DNA from: Virgifigura sp964551315
Lineage (GTDB): Bacteria > Pseudomonadota > Alphaproteobacteria > Dongiales > Dongiaceae
Direction of reading: 5' to 3'
NCBI GenBank assembly: GCA_964551315.1
Contig: CAZKCM010000008.1
Coordinates: forward strand, 1-64,000
Length of the DNA stretch: 64,000 bases
Shown here: piece by piece, positions 1-9,554 of the stretch
How positions within the stretch are numbered: the first letter of the stretch is position 1
How the letters are laid out: the number at the start of each line of letters is the position of its first letter
Notes under the pieces: generated by a model
Told to the model about the DNA's origin: nothing
The model's database searches: none
What the model saw: only the letters and a program-made list of their open reading frames with translations
Made by a program: the position numbers and the translations under genes

Positions 1-9
1 GCTGCTGGA

Positions 10-2787
10 ATGACCAAAACCCCGCAGGACAGCGGCACCCCCCGGCTTGCTGCCTGCGTGCGGTCGGTCGGCCACGCCTTCGGCAAGACGCGCGCGCTGG
101 AGGATGTAACCCTGGATTTTCCGGCGGGCCGGATGATCGGGGTGATAGGACCAGACGGGGTGGGCAAATCGACCCTGCTTTCGCTGATCGCCGGGGCGCG
201 CCGCGTCCAGCAGGGTGAGGTTTTCGCACTGGACGCCAACATGCGCGATGCCACGCAGCGCGGCGAGGTCGGACCGCGCATCGCCTACATGCCGCAGGGG
301 CTGGGCAAGAACCTCTATCCGACGCTGTCGGTGTTCGAGAACATCGATTTCTTCGGCCGACTGTTCGGGCACGGCCGCGCCGAGCGCGCGCGACGCATCG
401 CCGAGCTGACCGAGAGCACGGGACTCGCGCCCTTCGTGGACCGCCCCGCGAGCAAGCTCTCCGGCGGCATGAAGCAGAAGCTGGGCCTGTGCTGCGCGCT
501 CATTCACGATCCCGACCTGCTGATCCTCGACGAGCCGACCACCGGTGTCGATCCCCTCTCGCGCCGCCAGTTCTGGGACCTCATTGCCGGCATCCGCGCC
601 GCCCGGCCCGGCATGAGCGTGCTGGTGGCGACCGCCTATATGGAGGAGGCCGCGCGCTTCGACTGGCTGGTCGCCATGGACGAAGGCCGCATACTCGCCA
701 CCGGAACGCCCGCCGAACTGCTGGCGCGGACCGGTGCCGCCACCCTCGAGGCGGCCTTCATCGCGATGCTGCCCGAAGGGAAGCGGCAAGGCTACCAACC
801 GGTCGAGATCCCACCGCGCGAATCCACCGGTGACGGCGCGGTCGCCATCGAGGCGCAGGGCCTGACAAAGCGCTTCGGCGACTTCACGGCGGTCGACCAT
901 GTGAGCTTTCGCATCGAGCGCGGCGAGATCTTCGGCTTCCTGGGCTCCAACGGATCCGGCAAGACGACAACGATGAAGATGCTGACCGGCCTGCTGCCGG
1001 CGAGCGAGGGCAAGGCCTGGCTGTTCGGCCAAGAGGTCGATCCCCGTGACCTCGAGACGCGCCGCCGGGTCGGCTACATGTCGCAGAGCTTTTCGCTCTA
1101 CACCGAACTGACGGTACGGCAGAACCTGGAGCTGCACGCCCGGCTGTTTCGCGTGCCCGCCGAGGCGATCGAAGGGCGCGTCGCCGCGATGGCGCAACGG
1201 TTCGAGCTGACCGAGATCATGGACGCGCTGCCGAACGCCTTGCCGCTCGGCCAGCGTCAGCGCCTTTCCCTTGCGGTGGCGATGATCCACCAGCCGGACA
1301 TGCTGATCCTCGACGAACCGACCTCCGGCGTAGACCCCGTCGCGCGCGACGCCTTTTGGCGGATTCTGATCGACCTCGCGCGCCGCGACAAGGTCACGAT
1401 CTTCATCTCGACCCACTTCATGAACGAGGCCGAACGCTGCGACCGCATCTCGCTGATGCATGCCGGCCGCGTGCTGGTCAGCGACACCCCCGCCGCGCTG
1501 GTCAAGAGCCGCGGCGTGGACACGCTGGAAGAAGCCTTCATCGCCTATCTGAAAGAGGCGACCGGGGCAACGGCCACGGCGCCTGCAGCGGCACGGCCGG
1601 CGGCAGCCACGCCGGCCACGGTCGAAGCGGTCAAAGCAGACGACAGGCGCACCCGTCGCGCCTTCGACTTCCGGCGCATGTTCAGCTACACGCAGCGCGA
1701 AGCGCTGGAACTGCGACGCGATCCGATCCGCATGACGCTGGCTGGCCTCGGCAGCGTCATCCTGATGTTCGTCATCGGCTATGGCATCAGCATGGACGTG
1801 GAAGACCTGACTTTCGCCGTGCTGGATCGCGACCAGACCACGACGAGCCGCGACTACACCCTGAACCTCGCGGGCTCGCGCTATTTCATCGAGCAGGCAC
1901 CCATCCTCGACTACGAGGACCTGGATCGGCGCATGCGCGCGGGCGAGCTCAGCCTGGCTATCGAGATTCCCCCGGGCTTCGCGCGCAATCTCGCCCGCGG
2001 CCGGCCCGTGGAGATCGGTGCCTGGATCGACGGCGCCATGCCTTCGCGGGCCGAGACCGTGCGCGGCTACGTGCAGGGAATGCACGCGCATTGGCTGAAT
2101 CAGAGAGCGTCTGTCATGCCGGACGGAGAGGCCGAGGCCGACCTTGTCACCATCGAGACGCGCTTCCGCTACAACCCCAATGTCGAGAGCCTGGTGGCGA
2201 TAGTGCCCGCGGTGATCCCGCTGCTGCTGCTGCTGATCCCGGCCATGCTCGCCGCACTCAGCGTGGTGCGCGAGAAGGAACTCGGTTCGATCATCAATCT
2301 GTACGTCACCCCAGTTACCAGGCTGGAGTTCCTGCTCGGCAAGCAGCTTCCCTACGTCCTTCTGGCGATGCTCAACTTCCTGCTTCTGGCGGCGCTCGCG
2401 GTCACCGTGTTCGGGGTGCCGCTGACCGGCAGCTTCCTCACGCTGGCCGCGGCGACCCTGATCTATGTCGCCGCATCGACGGCCATGGGCCTGCTGATTT
2501 CAACCTTCATGCGCAGCCAAATTGCGGCCATCTTCGGCACTGCGGTCCTTACTCTCCTCCCAGCCACGCAGTTCTCCGGCCTGCTCGACCCGGTGTCGTC
2601 TCTGGAGGGAGCGGGCGCGGTGATCGGGCAGATCTACCCCACCACCTACTACCTAACGATCTCGCGCGGCACCTTCTCGAAGGCGCTGGGCTTCTCCGAC
2701 CTGGAGATGTCGTTCCTTCCGCTGCTGCTCGCAGGCCCGGTGCTTCTCGGGCTCGCCGTGGCCTTCCTGAAGAAGCAGGAGACCTGA
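10..2787 (+). CDS. rbbA: RbbA-type ABC transporter: two fused ATPase domains plus permease
   Basis: A 925-residue fusion of two ABC ATPase domains and an ABC-2 type permease, the layout of the RbbA/YhiH family, usually encoded beside an HlyD-like adaptor and a second permease. Domain 1 has a Walker A (GPDGVGKS, about residue 47), an LSGGM signature and LILDEPT Walker B. Domain 2 has Walker A GSNGSGKTT near residue 313 and a good Walker B, but its signature reads LPLGQ instead of LSGGQ. A poorly conserved linker rich in Ala and Pro precedes the permease part, with one membrane span near 575-595 and five or more after about 735. The next permease gene starts 3 bases after the stop, so the two are one operon. 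The substrate is unknown; the adaptor gene would lie left of the window. Family assignment is confident; transport is inferred. Confidence 0.9.
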   Translation: MTKTPQDSGTPRLAACVRSVGHAFGKTRALEDVTLDFPAGRMIGVIGPDGVGKSTLLSLIAGARRVQQGEVFALDANMRDATQRGEVGPRIAYMPQGLGKNLYPTLSVFENIDFFGRLFGHGRAERARRIAELTESTGLAPFVDRPASKLSGGMKQKLGLCCALIHDPDLLILDEPTTGVDPLSRRQFWDLIAGIRAARPGMSVLVATAYMEEAARFDWLVAMDEGRILATGTPAELLARTGAATLEAAFIAMLPEGKRQGYQPVEIPPRESTGDGAVAIEAQGLTKRFGDFTAVDHVSFRIERGEIFGFLGSNGSGKTTTMKMLTGLLPASEGKAWLFGQEVDPRDLETRRRVGYMSQSFSLYTELTVRQNLELHARLFRVPAEAIEGRVAAMAQRFELTEIMDALPNALPLGQRQRLSLAVAMIHQPDMLILDEPTSGVDPVARDAFWRILIDLARRDKVTIFISTHFMNEAERCDRISLMHAGRVLVSDTPAALVKSRGVDTLEEAFIAYLKEATGATATAPAAARPAAATPATVEAVKADDRRTRRAFDFRRMFSYTQREALELRRDPIRMTLAGLGSVILMFVIGYGISMDVEDLTFAVLDRDQTTTSRDYTLNLAGSRYFIEQAPILDYEDLDRRMRAGELSLAIEIPPGFARNLARGRPVEIGAWIDGAMPSRAETVRGYVQGMHAHWLNQRASVMPDGEAEADLVTIETRFRYNPNVESLVAIVPAVIPLLLLLIPAMLAALSVVREKELGSIINLYVTPVTRLEFLLGKQLPYVLLAMLNFLLLAALAVTVFGVPLTGSFLTLAAATLIYVAASTAMGLLISTFMRSQIAAIFGTAVLTLLPATQFSGLLDPVSSLEGAGAVIGQIYPTTYYLTISRGTFSKALGFSDLEMSFLPLLLAGPVLLGLAVAFLKKQET

Positions 2788-2790
2788 TCC

Positions 2791-3912
2791 GTGCGTGCCG
2801 CCAACGTCCTGCATCTGGGCGTCAAGGAGCTGCGCAGCCTCGCGCGCGACCCGATGTTGCTGGTCCTGATCGTCTACGCCTTCACCTTTTCCGTCTACGC
2901 GGCGGCAACGGCGATGCCGGAGACGCTCAACAACGCGGCGATCGCCATCGTCGACGAGGATCGCTCGCCGCTGTCGGCGCGCATCACGGACGCGTTCTAT
3001 CCACCGTACTTCCTCCGTCCGGAGATGATCACGCCGGCGGAAATGGAAGACCGGATGGATGCCGGCCTCGATACCTTCGCCCTCGACATCCCCCCCGAGT
3101 TTCAGCGCGACTTGCTGGCCGGAAAAACGCCGACGATCCAACTCAATGTCGACGCGACCCGCGTGAGTCAGGCCTTCACCGGCAGCAGCTACATCCAGAC
3201 CATCGTCACGGACGAGGTGCGGACCTTTGTCCAGCGTTATCGCGACGATCCGAGGCCGCCGGTGGCGCTCACCGATCGGATGCGCTTCAATCCCGAGCTG
3301 AACAGATCCTGGTTCGGCGCCATCGTCGACGTGATCAACAACGTCACCATGCTGTCGATCGTGCTCACGGGCGCGGCCCTGATCCGCGAGCGCGAGCATG
3401 GCACGATCGAGCATCTGCTGGTGATGCCGGTCACGCCCTTCGAGATCATGACCAGCAAGGTCTGGGCCATGGCCCTCGTGGTTCTCGGCGCTTGCGCCTT
3501 CTCGCTGGTCGTCGTTGTGCAGGGGCTACTGGCGGTGCCGATCGAGGGCTCCGTCGTGCTGTTCCTTGCCGGCGCTGCCCTGCACCTCTTCGCCACGACT
3601 TCGATGGGCATCTTCCTGGCCACAATCGCCCGTTCGATGCCGCAGTTCGGTCTCCTGCTGATCCTGGTGATGCTGCCGCTGCAAATGCTGTCGGGCGGGC
3701 TGACGCCGCGGGAGAGCATGCCCGAGTTCGTACAGTTCGTGATGCTGGCTGCCCCCACGACGCATTTCGTGATGCTGGCGCAGGCCATCCTCTACCGCGG
3801 TGCGGGCCTGGCGGTGGTCTGGCCGCAGTTCCTCGCGCTCGCCGTGATCGGTGCGGCCTTCTTCAGCTACGCGCTCGCGCGTTTCCGCGCCACGGTCGGC
3901 ACCATGGGGTAA
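2791..3912 (+). CDS. ABC-2 type transporter permease (YhhJ-like)
   Basis: A 373-residue integral membrane protein of the ABC-2 permease class. It has one N-terminal span, a large extracytoplasmic domain (about residues 50-180) and five or so C-terminal spans. The conserved motif IREREHGTIEHLLVMPV follows the second span, as is typical of this family. I chose the GTG at 2791 because it lies directly after the RbbA stop and gives the expected N-terminus (RAANVLHLGVKELRSL). It probably pairs with the permease half of the preceding protein as an exporter. The fit to the YhhJ half of RbbA/YhhJ systems is good; the substrate is unknown. Confidence 0.88.
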   Translation: MRAANVLHLGVKELRSLARDPMLLVLIVYAFTFSVYAAATAMPETLNNAAIAIVDEDRSPLSARITDAFYPPYFLRPEMITPAEMEDRMDAGLDTFALDIPPEFQRDLLAGKTPTIQLNVDATRVSQAFTGSSYIQTIVTDEVRTFVQRYRDDPRPPVALTDRMRFNPELNRSWFGAIVDVINNVTMLSIVLTGAALIREREHGTIEHLLVMPVTPFEIMTSKVWAMALVVLGACAFSLVVVVQGLLAVPIEGSVVLFLAGAALHLFATTSMGIFLATIARSMPQFGLLLILVMLPLQMLSGGLTPRESMPEFVQFVMLAAPTTHFVMLAQAILYRGAGLAVVWPQFLALAVIGAAFFSYALARFRATVGTMG

Positions 3913-3974
3913 GCCCGCGAGATGCGGCACGAGACCCAACGCCGGCGGCGGCGAGGATTGAAGGAGCTCAAACG

Positions 3975-4184
3975 ATGCTGACTTGGCTCGTTCGGATCGT
4001 GATGGCGCTGGCGGGCGCCATCGCCGGCTGGTTCGTGGCCCGCGAATCCGCCAGTTTCGGCGTGGTCCAGATGGCGGTATCGCTCCTGCTGATCTCGCTC
4101 CTCGTCGCGGCCGCGGCGTTCTGGCCATCCCTGGTGGCGTGGCTCAGGAACAGGCGGAGGTCGGGCGACGGACGAAAGCTCTGA
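3975..4184 (+). CDS. small two-span membrane protein
   Basis: A 69-residue protein with two predicted membrane helices (about residues 5-22 and 32-53) and a basic C-terminal tail rich in Arg. A strong ribosome-binding site (AAGGAG) sits 8 bases before the ATG. It lies 62 bases after the ABC permease on the same strand and may be the last gene of that operon. I recognise no family. The good Shine-Dalgarno sequence and clear hydropathy argue that it is real. Confidence 0.65.
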   Translation: MLTWLVRIVMALAGAIAGWFVARESASFGVVQMAVSLLLISLLVAAAAFWPSLVAWLRNRRRSGDGRKL

Positions 4185-4380
4185 AACGAGTGGAACACCC
4201 ACGACGGAACCATCCAGCGGCCGCCCTCGTTCTGGCAGAGACGGCCCGGCGGAATCGCCGATGCGAAGGACGTCGGCCCCTTGGCGTCGCAAGGTCGATC
4301 AGTCGTGGTCATCTGAAGCAGACGGCCGCGCGTTGTTGAAAACCCGGGAGCAAGGAATACCAGCCTGAATCCGCGCTGGA

Positions 4381-4421
4381 TTGAGCTGAATCAAGGTCTT
4401 GGCTGAGCGGTTCCCTAATAA
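4381..4421 (+). promoter_or_regulatory. FNR/FixK-type promoter of the arc operon
   Basis: TTGAGCTGAATCAA at 4381-4394 matches TTGAT-N4-ATCAA at 9 of 10 defined positions. TAATAA at 4416-4421 lies where a -10 element should be if the box is centred at -41.5, the class II FNR layout, giving a start near 4429. ADI operons are known ANR/FNR targets in Pseudomonas. The surrounding 4185-4501 gap holds no other recognisable gene. Confidence 0.8.
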
Positions 4422-4501
4422 AGGTAGTGCCGGCGCTTTGAAGGGAGAAGAAAAGTCGCCGATGCATCGACCGACAACAGGAAGAAATCGCGAGGCAGTC
4501 C

Positions 4502-5938
4502 ATGAGCACCACGACCGAGGATCCCTCCGCCGGACGGTTCCGATTTCCATCGGCCTACACCATTCTGTTTGGATTGATCGTTTTTGTCGCGATCCTCACT
4601 TGGATCGTTCCGGCGGGCCAGTACAAACGGACCTTTAGCGAGGAGCTGGGCCGCGAGGTGCCAATTGCCGGCACCTACGGGACCACCGAGCCAAACCCGC
4701 AAGGCATATTCGACGTTATCCTCGCGCCGATCGCCGGCTTCTACGACCCCGAGAGCTACGAGGCAAACGCGATCGACGTCGCCTTGTTCGTCCTGGTCAT
4801 CGGCGGCTTCATCGGCGTCGTCGCATCGACGGGCGCCATCAACGCGGGCATCACGCAGGCCATGATGGCCCTCCGCGGGCGGGAGAAGTGGATGATCCCC
4901 GTGCTGATGGCGCTGTTCGCCTTCGGCGGCACGACCTACGGGATGGCCGAGGAGACGCTTGCCTTCTACCCGCTGCTCCTCCCGATCATGATCGCCGCGG
5001 GCTACGACGCGGCAACCGCCGTCGCGATCATCTTGCTCGGCGCCGGCGTGGGCGTGCTCGGCTCCACCGTCAACGCCTTCGCCACCGTGATCGCTTCGAA
5101 CGCCGCGGGTATTCCCTTCACCAACGGCATCGTGCTGCGCTTCGTGATTCTTGGCCTCACTTGGCTTGCCTGCGTGGCCTATGTGATGCGTTATGCCGAG
5201 CGCGTGCGCCGGGACCCGACGAAATCGATCGTCGCCGACCGCAAAGCCGAGAACGAAGCGCATTTCCTGAAGGGCCGCGACGCGACAGAGTCGGTCGAGT
5301 TCACCGGCCTGCACAAGATCGTGCTCGCCATCTTCGGTCTCACCTTTGTCGTCATGATCTGGGGCGTGCTCAAGGGCGGCTGGTGGATGGCGGAAATGAG
5401 CGGGCTGTTCCTCGCCTCCGCGATTCTGGTCGGCCTCATCGCCCGGCCGGGAGAGCAGCGGTTCGTCGATGCCTTCGTCGATGGCGCCCGCGACCTTCTG
5501 GGGGTCGCGCTGATCATCGGCCTCGCCCGGGGCATCGTCGTCATCATGGATGCGGGCCACATCACGGACACGATCCTGCACTGGGCGGAGGTCTCGGTTG
5601 CGGGCCTGTCGAGCGTCGTTTTCATCAACGTCATCTACTGGATCGAGGTCATTCTTTCCTTCTTCGTGCCCTCGTCTTCCGGTCTCGCCGTCCTCTCCAT
5701 GCCGATCATGGCGCCCGTTGCGGACTTTGCCGGCGTCGGCCGCGACCTCGTCGTCACGGCCTACCAGTCGGCGAACGGACTGGTGAACCTCATCAACCCC
5801 ACCTTCGCTGTGGTCATGGGCGCGCTTGCCATTGGCCGCGTGCCCTACGAGCGGTGGCTCGCCTTCATGTGGCCGCTGCTCCTGATCCTCACGGTCATCA
5901 TCATGGCGTGCCTGAGCATCGCCGCCCTTGCCGCCTGA
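4502..5938 (+). CDS. arcD: YfcC-family amino acid antiporter, ArcD-like
   Basis: A 478-residue polytopic membrane protein of the YfcC/COG1288 family, with about 12 hydrophobic segments and the sequence FGGTTYGMAEETLAFYPLLLP after about residue 137. As first gene of an arginine deiminase operon it probably exchanges arginine for ornithine. The sequence is YfcC-like rather than the classical APC-type ArcD of Pseudomonas, but YfcC proteins serve as ArcD in several ADI operons. The ATG at 4502 follows the FNR-type promoter, and arcA starts 11 bases downstream of the stop. The function rests on family plus context; another anion or amino acid substrate is possible. Confidence 0.85.
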   Translation: MSTTTEDPSAGRFRFPSAYTILFGLIVFVAILTWIVPAGQYKRTFSEELGREVPIAGTYGTTEPNPQGIFDVILAPIAGFYDPESYEANAIDVALFVLVIGGFIGVVASTGAINAGITQAMMALRGREKWMIPVLMALFAFGGTTYGMAEETLAFYPLLLPIMIAAGYDAATAVAIILLGAGVGVLGSTVNAFATVIASNAAGIPFTNGIVLRFVILGLTWLACVAYVMRYAERVRRDPTKSIVADRKAENEAHFLKGRDATESVEFTGLHKIVLAIFGLTFVVMIWGVLKGGWWMAEMSGLFLASAILVGLIARPGEQRFVDAFVDGARDLLGVALIIGLARGIVVIMDAGHITDTILHWAEVSVAGLSSVVFINVIYWIEVILSFFVPSSSGLAVLSMPIMAPVADFAGVGRDLVVTAYQSANGLVNLINPTFAVVMGALAIGRVPYERWLAFMWPLLLILTVIIMACLSIAALAA

Positions 5939-5949
5939 AGGAGGTTTCC

Positions 5950-7176
5950 ATGTCGATCACCTACGGCGTCCATTCCGAGGTCGGAAAGCTTCGCCGGGTT
6001 CTCGTCCATCGGCCCGGCACGGCCCTGGCCCGCCTTACCCCGTCGAACCATGATGCGCTGCTGTTCGACGACGTCATCTGGGTGAAGCAGGCCCGGATCG
6101 AGCACATGACCTTCGTGGATGCCATGCGCCATCGCGGAGTCGAGGTGGTTTTCTTGCGGGAAGCGCTCGCCGAAACCATGAAGGATGCCGAGGCGCGGCG
6201 TTGGCTGCTCGAGCGGCGCGTCAACGACGACACGGTCGGTGTCGGCCTTGCCGAGGATCTGCGAGCGTATCTGTCCGAGATCGATGCCGATGCGCTGTCC
6301 AACATCCTGATCGGCGGCATGAGCCGGGCGGAGCTGCCGATCGAGACGAAGAGCCTGCTGGCGGCGATCACGAGGCCCGAGGACTTCATCCTTCCGCCGC
6401 TGCCGAACCACATCTTCACCCGCGACGCGACCTGCTGGATTTACGAGGGCGTCACGCTCAATCCGATGCGGTGGGCCGCGCGCCGACCGGAGACGGTCAA
6501 CATAGCCGCGATCTATCGCTTCCACCCGGACTTCCGCGACGCGGGCTTCCCGGTCTGGTGGGGCGACCCCGACCGCAACTTCGGTCCGGCCCGCGCCGAA
6601 GGCGGCGATGTCATGCCGATCGGCAACCGCACGGTGCTGATCGGCATGGGCGAGCGGACGACGGCGCAGGCCATCGGCCAGATCGCGCGCGCACTCTTTG
6701 CCCAGGGTGCCGCGGAGCGCGTGATCGCCTGCAAGCTGCCCATCCAGCGGTCGAGCATGCACCTCGATACCGTACTTACCTTTTGTGACCGCGATCTCGT
6801 CACCGCCTTCGCAGAGGTGGTTGACGGCATCCAGGCATTCTCCCTGCGTCCCGGCGATCGCGAGGGGACGATCGACGCGCGTGCCGAGGAGCGCCCCTTG
6901 ATAGAGGTCATCGCGGAGGCGCTTGGCCTGCCAAAGCTGAGAGTCGTGGAGACCGCAGGCGATGCCTACCAGGCCGAGCGGGAACAGTGGGACGATGGCA
7001 ACAACGTCGTCGCGATCGAGCCGGGCGTGGTTCTCGCCTATGACCGCAACGTCTACACGAACACGCAGCTCAGGAAGGCCGGCGTGGAGGTCATCACCAT
7101 GCCCGGCAGCGAACTCAGCCGCGGCCGCGGCGGCGGGCACTGCATGACCTGCCCGCTGGTCCGCGATCCCGCGTGA
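5950..7176 (+). CDS. arcA: arginine deiminase
   Basis: A 408-residue arginine deiminase (arginine to citrulline plus ammonia), first enzyme of the ADI pathway in the cytoplasm. Key sequences are FTRDAT near residue 156, HLDTVLTF near 270 (catalytic His region) and the C-terminal GGGHCMTCPL with the nucleophilic Cys near residue 399. Length matches the family. A strong GGAGG lies just before the ATG at 5950. The gene sits between the antiporter and arcB, all in one direction with short gaps. Confidence 0.97.
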   Translation: MSITYGVHSEVGKLRRVLVHRPGTALARLTPSNHDALLFDDVIWVKQARIEHMTFVDAMRHRGVEVVFLREALAETMKDAEARRWLLERRVNDDTVGVGLAEDLRAYLSEIDADALSNILIGGMSRAELPIETKSLLAAITRPEDFILPPLPNHIFTRDATCWIYEGVTLNPMRWAARRPETVNIAAIYRFHPDFRDAGFPVWWGDPDRNFGPARAEGGDVMPIGNRTVLIGMGERTTAQAIGQIARALFAQGAAERVIACKLPIQRSSMHLDTVLTFCDRDLVTAFAEVVDGIQAFSLRPGDREGTIDARAEERPLIEVIAEALGLPKLRVVETAGDAYQAEREQWDDGNNVVAIEPGVVLAYDRNVYTNTQLRKAGVEVITMPGSELSRGRGGGHCMTCPLVRDPA

Positions 7177-7206
7177 CGCCGCAACCTGTGATATCGAGGA
7201 TCGATC

Positions 7207-8208
7207 ATGTCCGTTAACCTGTACGGTCGGAGCTTTCTGAAGCTGCTCGATTTCACGCCCGACGAAATCCGATTCCTCCTGGGGCTTGCCGCCTCGCTCA
7301 AGGCAGCGAAGTACGGCGGCTACGAGGAGCAGCGGCTGAAGGGCAAGGAGATCGCCCTGATCTTCGAGAAGAGCTCGACGCGCACCCGCACGGGCTTCGA
7401 GGTCGCGGCCTACGATCAGGGCGCGCACGTCACCTATCTCGGACCAAGCGGCACGCAGATCGGCCACAAGGAGTCGATGAAGGACACGGCACGGGTGCTC
7501 GGCCGAATCTATGACGCCATCGAGTACCGCGGCTTCGGCCAAGCGGTCGCCGAGGAGCTCGCCGCCTATGCCGGCGTACCGGTCTACAACGGCCTGACCG
7601 ACGAGTTCCATCCGACGCAGGTCCTGGCCGACTTCCTGACCATGCGCGAATACACCCACAAGCACCTCTCCGACATCGCCTTCTGCTTCCTGGGGGATGT
7701 CGGCAACAACATGGGGAACTCGCTGATGGTCGGCGCGGCCCAGATCGGTATGGACATCCGTCTGGGTGGGCCCAAGGCCTGCTGGCCCGACCCCGAACTC
7801 GTCGAGACGTGCCGCAAGATTGCGGAGCGCACCGGGGCACGCATCACGCTGACCGAGAACGTGACGGAAGCGGTTGACCGCTGCGACTACGTCTACACCG
7901 ACGTCTGGCTGTCGATGGGGGAGCCGGAGGAGGCCTGGGCCGAGCGGATCAGGCTGCTCGAGCCCTATCGCGTGACCGCCGAGGTGATGAAGGCAACCGG
8001 CAACCGGCACGCCAAGTTCATGCATTGCCTGCCGAGCTTCCACAACCGGGAGACCGAGGTGGGAGAGAGGATCTTCCAGCAGTTCGGCATCGAGGCCATG
8101 GAGGTGACCGACGAGGTGTTCGAGTCCCCTGCCTCCGTCGTCTTCGATCAGGCCGAGAACCGCATGCACACGATCAAGGCGGTGCTTGTCGCCACCATCG
8201 GGAGCTGA
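7207..8208 (+). CDS. arcB: ornithine carbamoyltransferase, catabolic
   Basis: A 333-residue ornithine carbamoyltransferase. It shows the carbamoyl-phosphate loop SSTRTRT near residue 58, HPTQ near 137 and FMHCLP near 275, all family hallmarks. Placed between arcA and arcC it would run catabolically, splitting citrulline by phosphorolysis into ornithine and carbamoyl phosphate. The arcC start follows the stop by 5 bases, consistent with one transcript. The biosynthetic argF reaction is the same chemistry in reverse; the catabolic role is inferred from context. Confidence 0.95.
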   Translation: MSVNLYGRSFLKLLDFTPDEIRFLLGLAASLKAAKYGGYEEQRLKGKEIALIFEKSSTRTRTGFEVAAYDQGAHVTYLGPSGTQIGHKESMKDTARVLGRIYDAIEYRGFGQAVAEELAAYAGVPVYNGLTDEFHPTQVLADFLTMREYTHKHLSDIAFCFLGDVGNNMGNSLMVGAAQIGMDIRLGGPKACWPDPELVETCRKIAERTGARITLTENVTEAVDRCDYVYTDVWLSMGEPEEAWAERIRLLEPYRVTAEVMKATGNRHAKFMHCLPSFHNRETEVGERIFQQFGIEAMEVTDEVFESPASVVFDQAENRMHTIKAVLVATIGS

Positions 8209-8213
8209 CGGGC

Positions 8214-9125
8214 ATGCGAATCGTCGTAGCGCTCGGCGGGAACGCGCTCCTCAAGCGCGGCGAGCCGATGACGGCCGAGGTGCAGCGCCGCAACGTGCGC
8301 GTGGCAGCGGCCGCGCTTGCCGACCTCGCCCGCGACCATGACATCGTGGTGGCCCACGGCAACGGCCCGCAGGTCGGCCTGCTGGCCTTGCAGGCCAGCG
8401 CCTACAAGAAAGTCCCGCCCTATCCGCTCGACGTCCTCGGCGCCGAGAGCGAGGGCATGATCGGCTACCTTGTCGAGCAGGAGCTGATGAACGCGCTGCC
8501 GGCCGGGGCACGGTGCGCCACCCTTCTGACCCAGGTGGAGGTCGACGAGAACGACCCGGCATTCACCGAACCGACGAAGCCGATCGGCCCGATCTATACG
8601 GAGGCGGAGGCGGCTCGGATTCGCGCCGAGAAGGGTTGGGCGATGGTCGCGGAGTCGCCGGGCCACTGGCGCCGGGTGGTGCCATCGCCCGTGCCGCTGC
8701 ACATCACCCAGATCCGGACCATCCGGCTCCTGGTTGAGGCCGGTATCATCGTCATCGCCGCGGGCGGCGGCGGCATTCCGGTGACGCGGTCGGAAACCGG
8801 AAGGCTGGAGGGCGTCGAGGCGGTTATCGACAAGGATCGCGCCGCCGGGCTGCTCGCAGAGGAAGTCTCCGCCGACGCGTTCCTGATGCTGACGGACGTC
8901 GAGGCGGTGTTCAGGGACTGGGGCACGCCCGATCAGGAACCGATCCGACAGGCCACACCGGAAGAACTCGACTCCATGGAATTTGCGGCCGGATCGATGG
9001 GGCCGAAGGTGGAAGCGGCCAGCACCTTCGTGCGCGCCAGCGGCGGAGTCGCGGGGATCGGCCGGCTGGAGGACGCGCGCGCGATCCTGGAAGGCAAGAC
9101 CGGAACGATCGTTCGAGCGGCCTGA
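8214..9125 (+). CDS. arcC: carbamate kinase
   Basis: A 303-residue carbamate kinase of the amino-acid kinase fold. It opens with IVVALGGNALL, has VVAHGNGPQVG near residue 45 and AAGGGGIPV near 181, and matches family length. It turns carbamoyl phosphate plus ADP into ATP, the energy-yielding step of arginine fermentation. It is the last recognised enzyme of the arc operon, with a short downstream gene in the same direction after an 82-base gap. Confidence 0.96.
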   Translation: MRIVVALGGNALLKRGEPMTAEVQRRNVRVAAAALADLARDHDIVVAHGNGPQVGLLALQASAYKKVPPYPLDVLGAESEGMIGYLVEQELMNALPAGARCATLLTQVEVDENDPAFTEPTKPIGPIYTEAEAARIRAEKGWAMVAESPGHWRRVVPSPVPLHITQIRTIRLLVEAGIIVIAAGGGGIPVTRSETGRLEGVEAVIDKDRAAGLLAEEVSADAFLMLTDVEAVFRDWGTPDQEPIRQATPEELDSMEFAAGSMGPKVEAASTFVRASGGVAGIGRLEDARAILEGKTGTIVRAA

Positions 9126-9207
9126 GGCCCGCAAACCACGGTGCGCACGGACCCGTCCGCGGAGGCGTCCTCTGACGGGACCTGCGCTTGGACAACAGGA
9201 GGGAGCC

Positions 9208-9435
9208 ATGGACGAATTCGATCTCATCGCCGATGCGCTGAGCGCCGTGCGGATGATCCAGGGCGTTTACGGCACCAGCCACGACGGCGCCACCCGGATA
9301 GACGAGGTTGCACAGATTCTGCGGCTGCGTGCCCGGCAACTGTCCGGCGAAGGCGAGACCCAGGCACCTCGGCCGAACGCTCTCGCCCTTGCGGTCGCCG
9401 ATGCCATCCGCAAAACATACGGCACGGAGCCTTGA
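9208..9435 (+). CDS. small hypothetical protein after arcC
   Basis: A 75-residue soluble acidic protein I do not recognise. An AGGAGGGAGCC ribosome-binding site precedes the ATG at 9208. It reads as mostly helical (DLIADALSAVRMIQGVYG, then IDEVAQILRLRAR), with no membrane segment or signal peptide. It could be the fifth gene of the arc operon. The gap before it contains an imperfect inverted repeat (about 9143-9157 with 9173-9186) that might separate its expression from arcC. Confidence 0.6.
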   Translation: MDEFDLIADALSAVRMIQGVYGTSHDGATRIDEVAQILRLRARQLSGEGETQAPRPNALALAVADAIRKTYGTEP

Positions 9436-9554
9436 TCGTCTGTCGAGGCATCCGGTACCGGTCAACCGGTGGCCTTCCGATCGAAACGCCCGATGGGGTG
9501 CGGGTTGCGCAGGATCGCAGGAAATAGAACGACAGAATCGGAGAAAACCGATCG

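Noticed and set aside
1356..3974. Long open reading frame on the + strand overlapping the ABC transporter genes
   Set aside because: It is rich in Arg, Pro and Gly, has no recognisable domain and lies in another frame of two well-supported genes. Only its last 69 codons (from 3975) form a plausible gene.
5845..8169. Long antisense open frame across arcA and arcB
   Set aside because: A by-product of GC-rich codon bias; the sense strand encodes enzymes with all catalytic motifs.
9143..9186. Inverted repeat between arcC and the 75-aa gene as a terminator
   Set aside because: The stem is imperfect with several mismatches and no T-tract follows, so I only mention it in the gene entry.
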